From contig NW_023503293.1 in assembly GCF_014529535.1 (NCBI RefSeq), forward strand, positions 1,582,507 through 1,646,506: DNA of 64,000 bases, written 5' to 3'. This DNA is from Bradysia coprophila (Eukaryota > Arthropoda > Insecta > Diptera > Sciaridae). Below are positions 19,477 to 32,800 of this stretch, one piece after another; the first letter of the stretch is position 1; each line of letters opens with the position of its first letter. The translations under genes and the position numbers were made by a program. Below the pieces are notes generated by a model. It was not told where the DNA came from. It saw only the letters and a list, made by a program, of their open reading frames with translations, and did no database searches.

Positions 19477-20428
19477 TTGAGTGGAATGGACACTTAAGAA
19501 GGACTTTATTTAAAAAATTTATTAGTTGACCGTGAACGGTTAACGTGTGGCTAATATTCAAATCTCAAACGGAAGGTGTGAAGCTAGTCATTGTTAAGGC
19601 TATCAACAAAAACGACAATGCATTTGGTACAACCTTAGTGAAATAAAAGGCGTTGAGTCGAATAAAGAAGTAGTAGATTCAATGATTATAATTGTGATAC
19701 GATCGTCCTTAAATGAGGTATCTAAAAGGTTAGCCAGATAGGAAATGTGATTTTACGATTGGCTAGTAGCCAATGCCTACCCAGCTCAACTACAGATTCG
19801 TTTTGTTACAGACAAGGTCGGTTTCGGATTTAACATGTCTTATTAGAAGAACCTCACTTACCATTTAGGTCGGAAGTGGAGTTATTTCTACATTCAATGG
19901 AGATATATTTCTGGATTTCTGTGTGTCATTTTTCCATTCTTTGTTCCCAAAGTCACTATGGATTTCCCTTTTGCTGTGAAGAGTAATTCCTTAGTGCCAC
20001 AGTGACTACACTCTGTCGCTTCTGCCTTCAACTAAACTGAACTGTTTTCATTACATTCGCACTGAACGAGTGATGGAACCGGAGGGCTTGTTGTGAAATC
20101 TCTCAATGATTCAAGAACAAAAGACTATCGATATCGAACAGTCCGAATTTCTTTCTCCACTTTCTCTTATAAAGATGGGAATCGAACGTCGAATTACTAA
20201 AAAGATTTTTGGTTTTTGTATTTAGAAATAGTTTTAATTAACAATTCAAACTTGAGATAGTCAAATTCTACTTTTAGTATAGCGAATTTGTGGATAAAGT
20301 GTAATTTTAATGTTAATAATCCAGTCAGTTTATACATCTCTAATCTAAGTCTCCCGCCACGTCACATCTGAAGTGTTTGGCCGATCTATTTCTCTCTTTC
20401 TTTTTTGTTTGTTTGTTTGTTGCACTGT

Positions 20429-22472
20429 CTATCCCATAAAAATGTCAATCTCATTGCTTTTCGTGTTCACCATGTACTGATCCAGTTCCTTGTCCAACTC
20501 TTCTTTCGTTTTAACCGGTTGCTTGGTGGCTGTACAAATTTTATTGTAAAAGAAAACAAATAGAGGCGCAAGTGGGGGATGGGGAAAGGTGAAATAATTG
20601 TTATTGTTCGGTCAAACAATGAGGTGTTGTCATATCAAATCACATTTTTATGACAAAATGCTAAAATATTTACCTGCACCAGCGTTTGGTCGTCCTGGTC
20701 TTCCACGGCTGCGTGATCTGCCACCACCTCGTCCACGTCCATTCTGCCTGGATCGATTATTCTGTTGATTGTTTGGTGCAAAGTTGTTGTTGTTCGGTTG
20801 CCGTCCAGTTCTTCCTCGCGATGCAGACCGATTACGCGGATTTGACTGTGCTACCCTATAAAGTGAACGGGGATTAGTCGCATAAATTTTAGCGATGAAA
20901 TTTGAGCCAATCAAATATTGAGTTGAAATTTACCTAGTTCTTGATCGCGCCACACGTTGTCTGGCTCCATTCCTGCCCACTGTCCCGATATTCCCATTCT
21001 TTCCATTGGCAGTCGAATTCCGTCGCTTTATTATACGACCACGTTGTACATTGCGGGCTAGCAATTGTGTTTGCTTAACGCCCAGGCGTCCGTTAATACC
21101 AACTCGTCGATTAGCGCCAGCGACATTGCCGCGATTTCGTAGGCCAGTATTCAAATTTTTTCGGCTGTTCGATCGCTGTAAACGTGGTCGTTGTCGAGAA
21201 GCACTGCGTCCGCGCACCTGCGAATTGCTACGTTTCTGTGTAGCCAGCGACTGTTTTGAATTGCTGCGACGTAAATTCGTCTGGGAATTCGATCTGATAA
21301 GATTTGGACGGGTTCGTGATCGTGATCGTGAACGTGAACGTTGGGTAGCAACATTATTTCGTATCAAACGACGACGGGTATTCGGTCCGCCCGCTTGGCC
21401 TCGGACTCCCAGTCGTCCGGCAAGATTTAATGCGGAATTTGATCGTCTCAAATTTCCGCCTCCAACTAAATCGGCTTGCATTCTGTATGGTTGCAGCAAA
21501 ATAAAATATTCGGAAATTAGAAGTCAGGTTTTTTGGGGGTCGGTTCAGCGAGTTGTTATTTTGATTTCAGTGTTTGGTGGTTTAATTGATTAGAAATTGA
21601 ATAAAATCCAAAGTTTCTTTGGTATGCTCTTACGTTCCAATATTTCTCAAGCTGTTTGCTCGCTTCAAACGACCTCCTGGTCCAACACTTAAGGTCGTTG
21701 CTGTTAGTCCCCGCTTCATAATCCGATTCTTCATTTGGGTGTTCAACCGTTGACGTAGCGGTAAATTGGACCTTAAACTCTTCTGTAAAAACAGGGAAGT
21801 ATGTAAGAAGACATGTTCACGATCGTAGCAACGAAAATCAATTATCCTTCCGACATCAACAAAATATTTTTTTCAGATAAAAGAGCGAATTGTGTTCATG
21901 CAAAATTCGTATCGTCTCGAATGTTGCTGGCTACGCTCTCTGGTAATCTTTCAATCAATTTTGCTTTTAATGATCTTTAGTTGTGGCTCAGGTAAATGTT
22001 AAAATTATTTTCTTTCAACCATCCAACGCTCAATGTTCCCTTCTCCGGGTGAATAAAACATTCTCCACATCGGCTTAACATTCGCATGACCAATATTACT
22101 CGATTTTTGTCTACTCGATTTTCCGTGCCACTTTTTTTTGCAGGCAAAATTTCACATTCGTGAATCAATTATTTTGTTGGACCGTCAGGAGTGGTTGCTT
22201 ATATTTTCGGTTTGTTTGTGTTTTGTTCTTGGAACGAAAATTACTTTTTTCAATCGCAATGCTGTACGCATCATATGCTTCTGATCCAATTGTTCCAATA
22301 ATCTGCGATTTTGTAGCGATGATTTCGGTGACGATCGGATTCTGGAGTTAGCACTCTGTGAGCGACGTCGCCGAGGTGATGCTGCAGCTGCATTTGGTTG
22401 AACCGTTTGAATGATGGTAAAACGGTCGTTTAGTGATATTCTTGTTGAATGAATTTTGTTGACCGACTGCAT
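20429..22472 (-). CDS. Chtop: CHTOP (chromatin target of PRMT1) orthologue
   Basis: Five coding exons: 22472-22245, 21782-21634, 21482-20934, 20855-20674 and 20529-20429. All have GT-AG borders and consistent phases, giving 402 residues. CHTOP is a nuclear mRNA-export factor of the TREX complex and a target of arginine methylation. Visible are an N-terminal ISLNDRF motif (vertebrate: SLNERF), NRRLLEQL and the ALRLKKSLR stretch. A long Arg/Ser/Gly/Asn-rich middle with six RSNS-type repeats, an SRSRSRSRTR run and RGRGGGRSRSRGR follows. The C-terminal motif is KEELDKELDQYMVNTKS, the signature of the family. I chose the second Met (22472), which has a better start context than the one 15 codons upstream. 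A probable 5' UTR exon ends at 23515 (GG|GTAAGA) and joins an acceptor near 22564. The middle is richer in SR and RSNS than in the vertebrate RGG arrays. Confidence 0.88.
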
Positions 22473-22564
22473 GTTGTTGATGTGTCGCGTTTGTAGTGTG
22501 TGTTGTAGAGTGTGCATGTATCAACACGAAAACACAATAATCTCTGCTTGCTGTTTCACAGTTC
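22473..22564 (-). other. Chtop: CHTOP 5' leader
   Basis: A CAG acceptor near 22564 opens the exon that holds the CHTOP start codon. An alternative in-frame ATG at 22517 lies in it, in weaker context (T at -3). Confidence 0.45.
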
Positions 22565-22830
22565 TGAAATCGAATTAAATTTTATGTTAAAACAAAGACA
22601 TTTGTATCGAGCTCAGATAAATTAACTGGTTTGTTCTTAGCTAACTGGACTTTTACATACAAATTTTGACATAATCTCCCATCGAAACTAGTATTTTTTC
22701 TCCCTCTTTCCGCTCTTTCCGCGTTGTGCGTTAATAAACCGGCAGACAATAAACTCACATCAGCGTCAAATACAAGCAACTTTCCATTCAGAAACACTAA
22801 CAATTACAATTGTAGATTTCACATCTTTGA

Positions 22831-22931
22831 CACCAACGCACTTCAATCTGGTTCGTGGGCGACAGTGTTTTACAGTTGTCCAGTTTCAGTACCCTATTTA
22901 GAGTACCACTCATGCTTGAAGTGCGTTGGTG
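22831..22931. mobile_element. Dispersed foldback repeat, copy 3
   Basis: The cleanest pair of ends in the family: CACCAACGCACTTCAA on the left and TTGAAGTGCGTTGGTG on the right are exact reverse complements. The internal TATTTAGAGTACCACTCATG is shared in inverted orientation with copy 1. Confidence 0.75.
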
Positions 22932-25285
22932 ACAGCATAAACGAAAAATTACGAAATTTTTATTTAGAAACAGAAATGCACTACGCCTACAGAACGATTT
23001 CTTTTGTGAAACGCTTCAAGTGAAATAGGTGAATTAATGTTGATATCATCAACAAAATCGTCTTGACCCCGATTTTGGACTCGAAAGCCGAAAAATTGCG
23101 AACGACTTTTTGACTGCTGGCATTTTATTGAACTCAAGGCCTGATTTATAACACATATTCGTCATAGGAACTAAATCGAAACCCAGAACTTATTTTTAGA
23201 TTTGTTTCGTTTTGTTTGTAATATGAGATCATTTCGCGAAATAATTTTTACAAAAATCTGAACGAAATGGGAACGGACGACGAAGTCTTTGTAAATGAAT
23301 GGAATTGAAGAGAACGCAATAAATAATAATCGAATCCAAAATGATTTATTTGTTATGATAACCCACCACAAGAGAAAAACAAAAAACCGATCTGGGAAAC
23401 TATGGACAGTAAAAATGGCGACTGACACAAAAAAAAATCACTTTGTGCGTCAAACACTTTCCTCATCAATTAAATTAAACTTTCGCCTTACTTGTAATAC
23501 ACTTTTGTTCTTACCCCGAAATACACTGGATTAATTTCAATTACTGCAATTACACGGGAATAATTTACACTTTTAAACTACACTTTCAGCACAATAAAAA
23601 AAATGTAATGAAGATGTGTCGTATGTCGTACGTAGTGTTGCCGAATGTAAATTTTATCGAATCTGTCAAAAGAACCCGGGCGTGTGACGGCAGACCGAGA
23701 CGCCATCTGTGAATCTGTGAACTATTTATTTTAGTTGGAAAAATGAAAACGAGGTTAAAAATTTTACAGCGCTTTTTCGTTCGAATTTTTTGTTTTTTGT
23801 TCCACTTTTTCACTTCTTTACTTCAAAAGTTCGAACTTTAATAGTAATTCACATGACTAGGAAAAAAAGAGGAAATTTCGTGTGAATTTTGTATATTAGA
23901 AGTAGCCGAGAGGTCAATAAACAAACGAAAGTGAGACTTTTCATTGTTATTCGGATAACTCAGGCCCGAGTTATGTCATTGATTTTTCCTAACTAGTGTT
24001 AAAATACCAATGACGTTCAGGAAAAACGTTGTTCCTAACTGATGTTAAAAGACTAATTCAAGACATGCTAATTCAATCCCCTCAAACCTCTCAGTCGCTA
24101 AAAAAAATCCTTTTAGCATGTGTTAGGAACATAACTATTACATGTTGTAAATTCTAAAAATGTTGTGAGAGGACTCATTTTAAGAATAATAACAGCTTCC
24201 ATGAGTAGTGATATAACATCATTTGTCAGATTTTTCGGATTTATCAAAGATTAATCTTAATCGTCGCAGTGAAATTTTGAGTGGGAATTTTCTCCAGCTG
24301 TTTTTCAGCTGGTCTACGTATGGAACCAAAACTGCTTTTACATATTGATACAAGTGGCATAGTTAAGAAACTGCGACGAACGAACATAACTCATTTTCGA
24401 GTAACAAAAATGGTCAAAATCCGTTCTTTGCTGTACACGTACGTACATACCAATTTTGCTTAACCTAAGACGAAAAGCTCAGGGGCGCAAATTGCAAGAT
24501 CCGAATTTATGTACACAGAAAACCAAAACAAGACTCCTTTTCACATTTCAAGGAAACATCCTTTGGAACGACAAACGTAGCTATAGCTCTTCCCTTTCCA
24601 GCACATCACGAAAAGTGGCAAAAAAATAAAAGCTGTTTCGACCTCGAGAACTAGCGACGGTCACAGGTCAAAGTGGTTAAGCAAAATTGATATGTGCGTA
24701 CCAGTACTTAGTTCACGCCAAGGGCTCTAAGATATGTATGTTTGAAAAACCTAGACAGGAGATTACGAATGAATTACGCAGAATTTTTGGTCCAGACATG
24801 AATACATAATATTTGATAGTGTGAGTTTTTCCCTACTAAATCAAGTAGCGCAAGTAGCGCAAAAAATTTAAATGTGGCTGCCAGAATCATAAAAAAAAAA
24901 TTTTAATTGAAATAAATTTGTAAACCTTAAGTAAGAAAAGACATTCTGATGTGGCAATTTACTTAAATGCGCATTAATTTACAGAAATGTGGTCTCACAT
25001 CATCACTTTTTAGAGTTATATTCCATTAACTTTGCTATTTAAATCATCTCTCCAAGATTACAGAATTTGAACTTTAGGTGCACTGCTCGATGCATTCACG
25101 TTGAACACATTCTTCACTTAACTATGGCTCCATATTCTTAAAATTTGAGCATTTTTCTAAGCTGAAAACCCTCAAACCCTCAAAGAGGAGAAGAATCAAC
25201 CCAATTTTGCCAATCTTCCAACCTTTCTTCTGAAAAAGTAGGAGAGCATTCCAAACCTTGCAAATTTAGCTTCGCACAAACTATC

Positions 25286-25487
25286 CAGGGCCTATTTTTG
25301 GAAAATTGATTTCCTAAATTTGCTAAAATTTTCCGAAATTTGTCAAAAAAATTCCAATATTTGCTCAAATTTGCTAGAATATGCCATTAGCAAATTTGGC
25401 AGATTTCGGAAAATTTTTGAAAATCTTAGCAAATGTTGGAAAATTATAGCAAAATGTAGAAAATCGATTTAACAAAAGTAGGCCCTG
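25286..25487. mobile_element. hAT-like MITE, second member of the CAGGGCCTA family
   Basis: The left end CAGGGCCTATTTTTGG and the inverted right end CAGGGCCTACTTTTGTT match the element at 12995-13329. The flanking octamers AAACTATC and CACCTATC agree at 6 of 8, a decayed target duplication. The interior is an imperfect palindrome of TTTGCTAAAATTT-type motifs. Confidence 0.7.
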
Positions 25488-28015
25488 CACCTATCGGTAA
25501 TAATTCACATTCCTTAGTAATAATCACTTTATGAAGTAAATTCTTTTCGTGGTTTGATGTTTAACTATCGATAATTTTTCGTGTTTCTTTTGTCTCAATT
25601 TTTTTTTATAAAATAGAATTTTTTATTTTTGTTTTATTTTTCATTTTATTACAATTATTAGTTTACATTATGAAACTGGGTTATAAATTGTTGCCGCATT
25701 TTAAATAATAAATTTAACAGAAAAGGTGTTCGTTTCCGTTTTCTGAATTTTACATTTTTTTACTCCATTGAACAAGAGTTGCTTCTGGCACTCTTTGCTC
25801 GCTGGAAAATTCGCAATTATTATTATGGTGTGTCTACAATGTTCCACACAATAATGACAAAAGGAACGTCATCTTGATGTGAAAAAATCTAAAAATTATT
25901 TTGCACGGCAATTAAGTAAAATGATTTACATAATTTACAGTTAATTTAAAAGTAAAATTAAAATTTTAAACTTAAAAAATAAAGATTTTTTGTTGTTGTT
26001 GTTGGTTTGGATGTATTGGATGTTAAAACAAAATTAAAAAATATTTTCAATAATTTAGAACTGAAGAAGGACAAGTAAAACAGAGTTAATTTTATGGCAA
26101 TTAAATACGAGAATCTACGAGGAAGGACAGCGTTACCAAATTGGATTTAATTTGATTCTTTTTTTCATTACAATTTCACATCAGTTTACGATATTGTGTG
26201 TTGACTTGACGATCAGAATTTGGTGACCATTGTCCTTCCTAGTGAAATCTCTGTCAGAGACTATGATAAGTGAAACTAAGAGTTTTTATTTTAATATCGT
26301 TTGTTTGTTTGTTTTTTGTTGTTTTTTTTCACCTTAATTTCGTAATTAAGTAATTAATTTTAAATTTTCCTTTGTAATTCAAATTTGCTGACTTTCTAAT
26401 CTTAATTTTGGACTAGTGTGTGATCATTTTTGTATAAATTATTTAAAATAATTTTGCTTTTTTTTCTTTCAATCTTTTTCATTAAAAAGAGGATTTGCCG
26501 AAAATTTCTTACACCAAAAAACTAAGCACAAATTTCATTTCATTTTTTAAGCGAATTGTTTTTCTCTTATTATTTTTTGTTTTGATTTAAATAAATTAAA
26601 TTTTTTTTGAAAGTAACAAAATAGAAAGAATATTGAGTCATCCGGGCGGATCTCTACACAGACGTGAAGATGAATGTTTCTTAGGGGAGTTATATGCGCA
26701 TGATATAGGCACATAAAGGATTAGTAATTTTTTTTGTTGTAAAATATTCTCGAAAATGAAAGTGGAAAACAAAAAGTTTTCATTTCATTTTCAATTTAGA
26801 TTTGATTACGAAAATATTGACGATGACAAAGTTACGACTGTCGCTGATTGGATTTTTTTATTCCATAATCAAAAATTCGTTCGTTTTTCTTTTTCTTTTT
26901 TAAAATTTTTATATCCATGTCATGCAACATGGTCAAAAAGCAATCTACATTCAAAGCGCTTGTATTTTATAATTTATTTTCGAACAAAAATTACATACAA
27001 ACAAAAATATAAAACAAATCATTGAACAAGACCAGAGATTATATTGTGAGGAGTACACATCCAATATTACTTTGCAATTTTTAGTTGCGTTTTTTTTTTG
27101 TAGTATTTAAGCCGCTACAATTGATTGAACCCATGTATAACGGGATACCCGGGATATGGGATATGGGGAGGCGTTTATAGTATTACGTCCGCCAGTGGAT
27201 TATAATAATCCAGCCAGTTAATAATACTGTAAGCGATTCAGTTGGTCTTTTGAATCCACTTACACCATTTTGTGGTCGCCCAAAAATTAAAAAAAACAAA
27301 AACTAAAATTTGGTCATTCATCAGTCAGTCATCAGTCGTCGGTTAGAGTGACACTACGAATGAGATGAATTTGATTCGTAAGACGACTTAATTAAATGAT
27401 AGAATGAGAGGTAACACCAGGAAATGTAACCGGAGGATAACAAGATGATTTTCGAAACAAATTTTACGTTTTTGGAAGGAAAATGAAAAGTTAAAAAAAG
27501 ATTTTATTTTGTTCTCGCAACTATATTGATGAATATACCCGCCACAGTAAAACGAGAGCAAAACTTTTTGTCGTCGTTGTTGTTATTGTTTTACATGGCG
27601 AGCATATTGATGAGTCTTGAAGGTTTTCTGTTTTTCTCACTTCCTTTGCAACTTAGGAGTCTCATTCAAATATTTTAGTATGAGTCTATCCCATGAGCAA
27701 TCCTTTGCATTCTTGATTCCGAATTTTATTTTTTTTTGACACAAAATCACCATCGCAAAAAATTGTTCCGTGTTTTATCCTACAAATTCGTTCTTTTTCA
27801 ATTACATTGATTTAGATACGATCTTTTAAACTTTGTTTCCAAAACTGTATCTATTTTCTTCATAGATTTTCGACTTTTTTTTGGTTGATTAGTTTTGAGG
27901 ATTTTTTTTATTTTAAATTTAAATTGTTTTGTGCTGATTTCGTTTTAGTAGTACCATAATTCAAATAACTCTTTTAATTTAGGCGTTTGCCATTGATGAA
28001 TCAACTGCCACTATA

Positions 28016-28345
28016 CAGGGAATATTATTCGGATTTTCAATTCCTAAAATCTTAAAAGTTCTAAAAATCTGAACAAATCTCAGAAATTCTTGAAGTTTTT
28101 AAATTTAAGAATTTCAGTAATTTTCAAAAATTCCTGAAAACTTCTTTTTAAAAAATCAAAAATTCCAAAAAATTCTTAAAAGGTCCAAAAATATTTCAAA
28201 AAGATCGCTAAATATTCTTAAAAATTCTTATAAATTCCTAACAAATTTTAAAAATTACTAAAAATTCTTGATAATTTCTAAAATGTCCTATAAATTCTTA
28301 AAAAATTCATAAACATTCCCTAAAAAATACTAAGAATAAGCGCTG
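28016..28345. mobile_element. Possible third CAG-ended MITE with low-complexity core
   Basis: It starts CAGGGAATATTATTC and ends, read inverted, CAGCGCTTATTCTTAG. The flanks CCACTATA and GCACTGTA agree at 6 of 8. The core repeats AAATTCTTAAAA-type words. The ends are diverged, so this is tentative. Confidence 0.45.
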
Positions 28346-29668
28346 GCACTGTAGACTTTTGTTCATAATCTAATTTGCTTGTGATGTCATTGACATGCCA
28401 TTTTTGGTCGGCGCAATCTTTAGAATGATATGAAGGTAAAGCTTTAATGAATTGCATGAATTTGCTAATCTCAGTAATTTAAGGACAACTGTCGATGGAC
28501 TCGTTTTTTACTCTCAACTGACATCGTTGTTCGTTCAGATTTTCTAATATTTTTATATAGATCGGTGACACTTTTCACGAAAACCCGAATCATTGGAAAT
28601 CGGAATAGCATTCACACAGAATAGTGGCTCCGTTGAGGCTCAAAGACTATCGTAATTAAATTTTATGAATTGTGCGTACAGCAGGGTTTAGTATCATTGT
28701 GCCGAATTACTGTCGATTATGCGCTTCATTTGATTGACATTGCGCGTGGAAGTTTTATGATTAATTAAATTGAATGGAAAAAAGTACTTCGGAACGAAGT
28801 CAACCAAAACGAAGCACATTGACGTTGGTTGTTCCAATGTATGTAGTAAATATTCTCCACTGGTATAGACTGTTAACGGAGAGCGAGGATCAGTTAAAAT
28901 GTAAAAAATTTATGAATGAAAATAAATCGAAATTTAAAGTTGGAATTTTCGAAGCACATTTGTATGAGTGTTTTCTTCTCTCATTTCGACGTTTTCGTCA
29001 AGGTCAGTTACGTTTATAACTGATCCGAAATAGCTCTTCGTTAGCACTCCATTTTATTGTTGGCGGTTAAGAGTTTGAAGTTTATAGAAACGATAGTTTT
29101 GTTATAATTGTTATTAATGTCAACAAAAGATCAGATCTAAGAATTGGTGTTTTTATGACACTTATTTGGTTGGTTAAAAAAAGTAATTAAAAAATAAATT
29201 ATTCAGTTTACAGTTTGTCATTCAATTATTTATGTGGTTTTCTCTTCAATATTTTAATTATTTGCTTGCTTTTTTCTTCGTCTTGATAAAAATGTTTTAT
29301 GGTAAAATTGTATATTGCTCAATTTGCTCATTAGTATTCTACAATTTCTTTTTTTTTTTTAAATTTGATTAATATTTTTTTTGCTTAATTTTTTTTCTTC
29401 ATTAAATTGTTTCATCACTCACGAAAGAAATACACAAAAACAAAACTGTTAACTCACATAGTGGTGCAAACTAAAATGAAACTAAAAAAGAAATTATTAC
29501 GTTGAACGGATTACAACACATTTACACACACGAGTTTTCATTTTTATTTTATTTTATTTTTTTTTAAATAATTTTGATTTAACTTCTTGCAGTTTCGGAT
29601 AGTATGTCAACAGACTGCCACGCGATCATCATAATGCTTTCTCAAAAACAAGTATCGATTCAGCTAAA

Positions 29669-29831
29669 TTAAATGTTCTTCGACACATTCATTTGACTGG
29701 CAGTTGGTATGATTTTGTTGGTAAATGATGTGATGGCTGTTGCTGGCTGCGATGGTTCCAATTCACAAAATACGTGACATTGATTGTCTGTGGATGATGT
29801 TGATCGTCGAGCAACGAATGCAAATATGCTT
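29669..29831 (-). CDS. by: Tensin last exon (end of PTB domain)
   Basis: Acceptor TTACAG, then SIFAFVARR and [16 protein letters not shown], the conserved end of the tensin PTB domain. A short tail follows and the TAA is at 29671-29669. The exon completes the split Lys codon from the exon ending at 30607. Confidence 0.9.
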
Positions 29832-32800
29832 CTGTAATGCAAGGAAAAAAGTTTTTTGTTGGTTTGTTATTGATTTATCAACAGAATAGCGATGCAAGGC
29901 TAAATTGAAAATTGTGATCTTGTAATAAAATTTCTGTTATTTGGTCCGCAGTTTTCGTATGGCAATTTCTCCAGGTGCGCGAAACATAAAGGCTCGTGTG
30001 ATGTGTCATTAGAAACGTAATTTCATGTACTTTTGAAACTCATCCACTCTGAGGAAGTAGATGAACAAGCCAGAGAAGGTAGTAGTATACAATTCATTGG
30101 AGCCGAACCAGCTGTTGGCAGGTACATAGGTTTGATTAAGGCTCTGGTGAAGAGGGAAACGGAAAGAATCCAGATGGGACGCTCTGACTAGCTGCAGGCA
30201 ATCGAAGGAATTTTTGGTGGGTTACAATAGAAAGAACACCAAGTTCCTTCTTTGTCCATGGCGAGCCAAACTTCGCACGCTGATCGGTATTCTGACGGGA
30301 CACACGAATCTCAGCTACACCTCATCAAGATGGGAGTCGTCAACGACCCAGCCTGTCGAGGGTTTGGTCTAGAGCCAGAGACGGCGAGACATTTTACGTG
30401 TACATGTCCAGTGCTGATGAATCTCAAAACGAGGCAGTTAGGGATTACTGACGAGAAATCAGAAATAGAGCTGGCTTTCTTTCATTATAGGAAGCAAATG
30501 GCTGATCGGACCGTAAGAGTAATTTCAACAACAAAAGTGGAAAGCACAATGGGCAGACATTCTCGGGTAAAGGACGAACGGTTTTTTCACAAAATTCTTC
30601 ACTTACTTGTTGCTAACTGGAACATCACCCGTAGCCCGTACGCTCCACCTTCGATCTTCTGGGTCAAGGCCACAATGTGAAATATTAGCTGCAGGATAAT
30701 GTTTTCTAAAAATCGAACGGAGAAAAGATTTCAAATTCGTTTCCACAATAAATAAGTCGAATCGGCACAAACCTGAAAAATAGCTGCCTCGTCTGATCGG
30801 TAAGTGTGATACCCTGATGTGATACCTTAAAGTGCACTTCGGTCGGTTTGGGCAATGGTTTCCGCGAGTACAAAAATGTTATCGCTTTTCGGACAGCTTC
30901 CGGTCCGGTCAACGACTCTGTTTCGCATGTAAACAAGTACAAAACATTGCAGGCCGCTCCTTGGGTGATCAATTGTTGCTGAGCGGGCGAATGGAATTCA
31001 ACCGATTGCATATCTCTATCGGGAATAATCAAACGGCATGGCAATGCCAACGGTGTGATTGAATGTTGATAAACTAAAGCGGATAGCGATGTGAAAACCG
31101 GTTCGTTCGAGCACCCCTTCAATCGAACACCACGTGTTGTTGGCTCGACCAAAAAGTGTCGAACCAATTCGTCGCCTGGCGGTCCTTTTGATTGAATGCC
31201 TGGTGGTGGATAGGCCACTTTAACGACTAAACCGTAAGCTTTGGCGAATGTTGTTGAATCACGAACGATGAATGTTCCGGGTGCTGCATTTCGTAGTAAA
31301 GCCACTGCTTCCTCGCGACTTATGTTCGGCTTGTACCAGTACTTCGATGAATCACGAACGAACCTGAAAGGGTGAAATATGTTGAGGATCAGTTGAAGTT
31401 CATTGGTGTGCCGTTTGAGCTCTGAGCATACTTGACCAAATGTGGTGCCACTTCTTGTGGTTCACTGTTTGCGTTCGAAGTTGTCGAATTTCGTCTTGAT
31501 GTATAACATGACATGGGATCGTTTTGATTAGCAAGTTGGTGTAGCTGGCTATTTTGGTTTGACGAATACAGGTCCTTGCTGAAAATTTTCCAACAAAAAA
31601 TAATTTACAAAAAAAAATTAATTGAATTTATCTATGGTTAGCACAGCCATTGATTACAACACTGGCAGCATTAGTGTTTTTCCAACAATTTCAATGAAAC
31701 ATAATTTTGTTTGTCGACAATTTCATGTTTAAGTCTAAAACAAATTCACGATTGGTTGGTGTATGATTTTGTGCGAAGTGCAATTTTGATTTTAAAAAAA
31801 TGTTCGATTAATGAACATCATACCGAATAAATTCACTACAGTGGTGTTGTGAATATAGGAATCTATTCAATTTTATTTTTTGATTTGTGACTGGTTGCGG
31901 TTCATTCAAAACAAAAACAAAAAGTTTACTCTACATTCACTTCTAACAATATCTAACCTCAAGTCATAAGTCGATGTCGATGATTTTCCAGATCGTAAAG
32001 ACCAGGTTGAGTTATTAAGTCGTCTAAAAATCGTTAGAATCATATAAATAAAAGAAATGGTTTTTGTTAACAGATGTTTACTTCGGAGGATAAATCAAAT
32101 ATTTGTTTAAAATGATATAGACCGGGGTTCCACGACACGTTGATTCCTCATAAGGACACGGTTCCAAAGCTATTGCAGACTGTTACATTACCCAATACGA
32201 AAAACATTTGTTCTTCAGCTTTCAGTTTTGACCTCTACAAGGGACCTAACTATGGGGCATCATTTATTAGACATCTTGTATTTTTGAGACATAGAAGTAA
32301 AAGCCGTTGCGTAATCTGGGCCGTCACATCGTAGATGATGCAAACTGGGGTCAAAATAAAGGTGCTAACACCAAAACATGAAATTGAACTTAATTTTGCA
32401 TTAAATTCTTCATCATCATCATCATCTGCCACCAATTTGGATTTTCAACGATGTGCGTCGGCCGAGATATACATTAGGGCTACTTCTTCGAGATCTCAAA
32501 TATAAAATTCGTCTAACAAATGCTTTTCGCATCTGGTAGAGTGATCGCAGTCGGGCTTTACCCACTGGTGTCAAATTGCATGTTTTTGTTTGCGGCTACA
32601 TTTTCCATTTTACAAAACGAAGAGAAACAAAGAAAGAAGATCTAAATCATACTCGTAATGCGTTTTAAGGTTGAGAGATGCTAAAATGAGCGACTCTGTG
32701 CCCTTAAGGGTATTTTAGAGAGATTTTGGCTCAGTTAAACTTAACTGGCCTCGAGGACAAGGTCAAAATAAAAGAAGATTCACATGCAAAATTCATACTT

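Larger units (their letters stand above)
17080..20428. other. Intergenic between MBF2 and CHTOP genes
   Basis: No gene is recognised. A plus-strand TATAAAAG at about 17259 is followed by an 80-codon open frame at 17325-17564 that resembles nothing known. The stretch contains a foldback repeat copy (17611-17760), a hAT-like element (18070-18770) and a small foldback element (19369-19476). Confidence 0.55.
22565..29668. other. AT-rich non-coding stretch downstream of tensin and upstream of CHTOP
   Basis: No coding exon is recognised. It contains a foldback repeat copy (22831-22931), a likely CHTOP 5' UTR exon ending at 23515, a partial MITE end (24260-24310) and two hAT-like MITEs (25286-25487, 28016-28345). 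From about 25500 it is extremely AT-rich with long T runs. Several minus-strand AATAAA hexamers lie at 29537-29565, about 105-130 bases after the tensin stop, and could end that transcript. Confidence 0.55.

Noticed and set aside
21006-21593. 195-codon plus-strand frame opposite CHTOP exon 3
   Set aside because: Arises from the Arg/Ser-rich codons of CHTOP on the other strand; the CHTOP model has conserved ends and consistent introns.
28774-29019. Plus-strand 81-codon frame below tensin
   Set aside because: No recognisable domain, and it lies in the AT-rich tract after the tensin stop.
30601-30680. End of the plus-strand open frame as part of the LINE
   Set aside because: This part is the antisense of tensin exon 13, whose protein is conserved on the minus strand.
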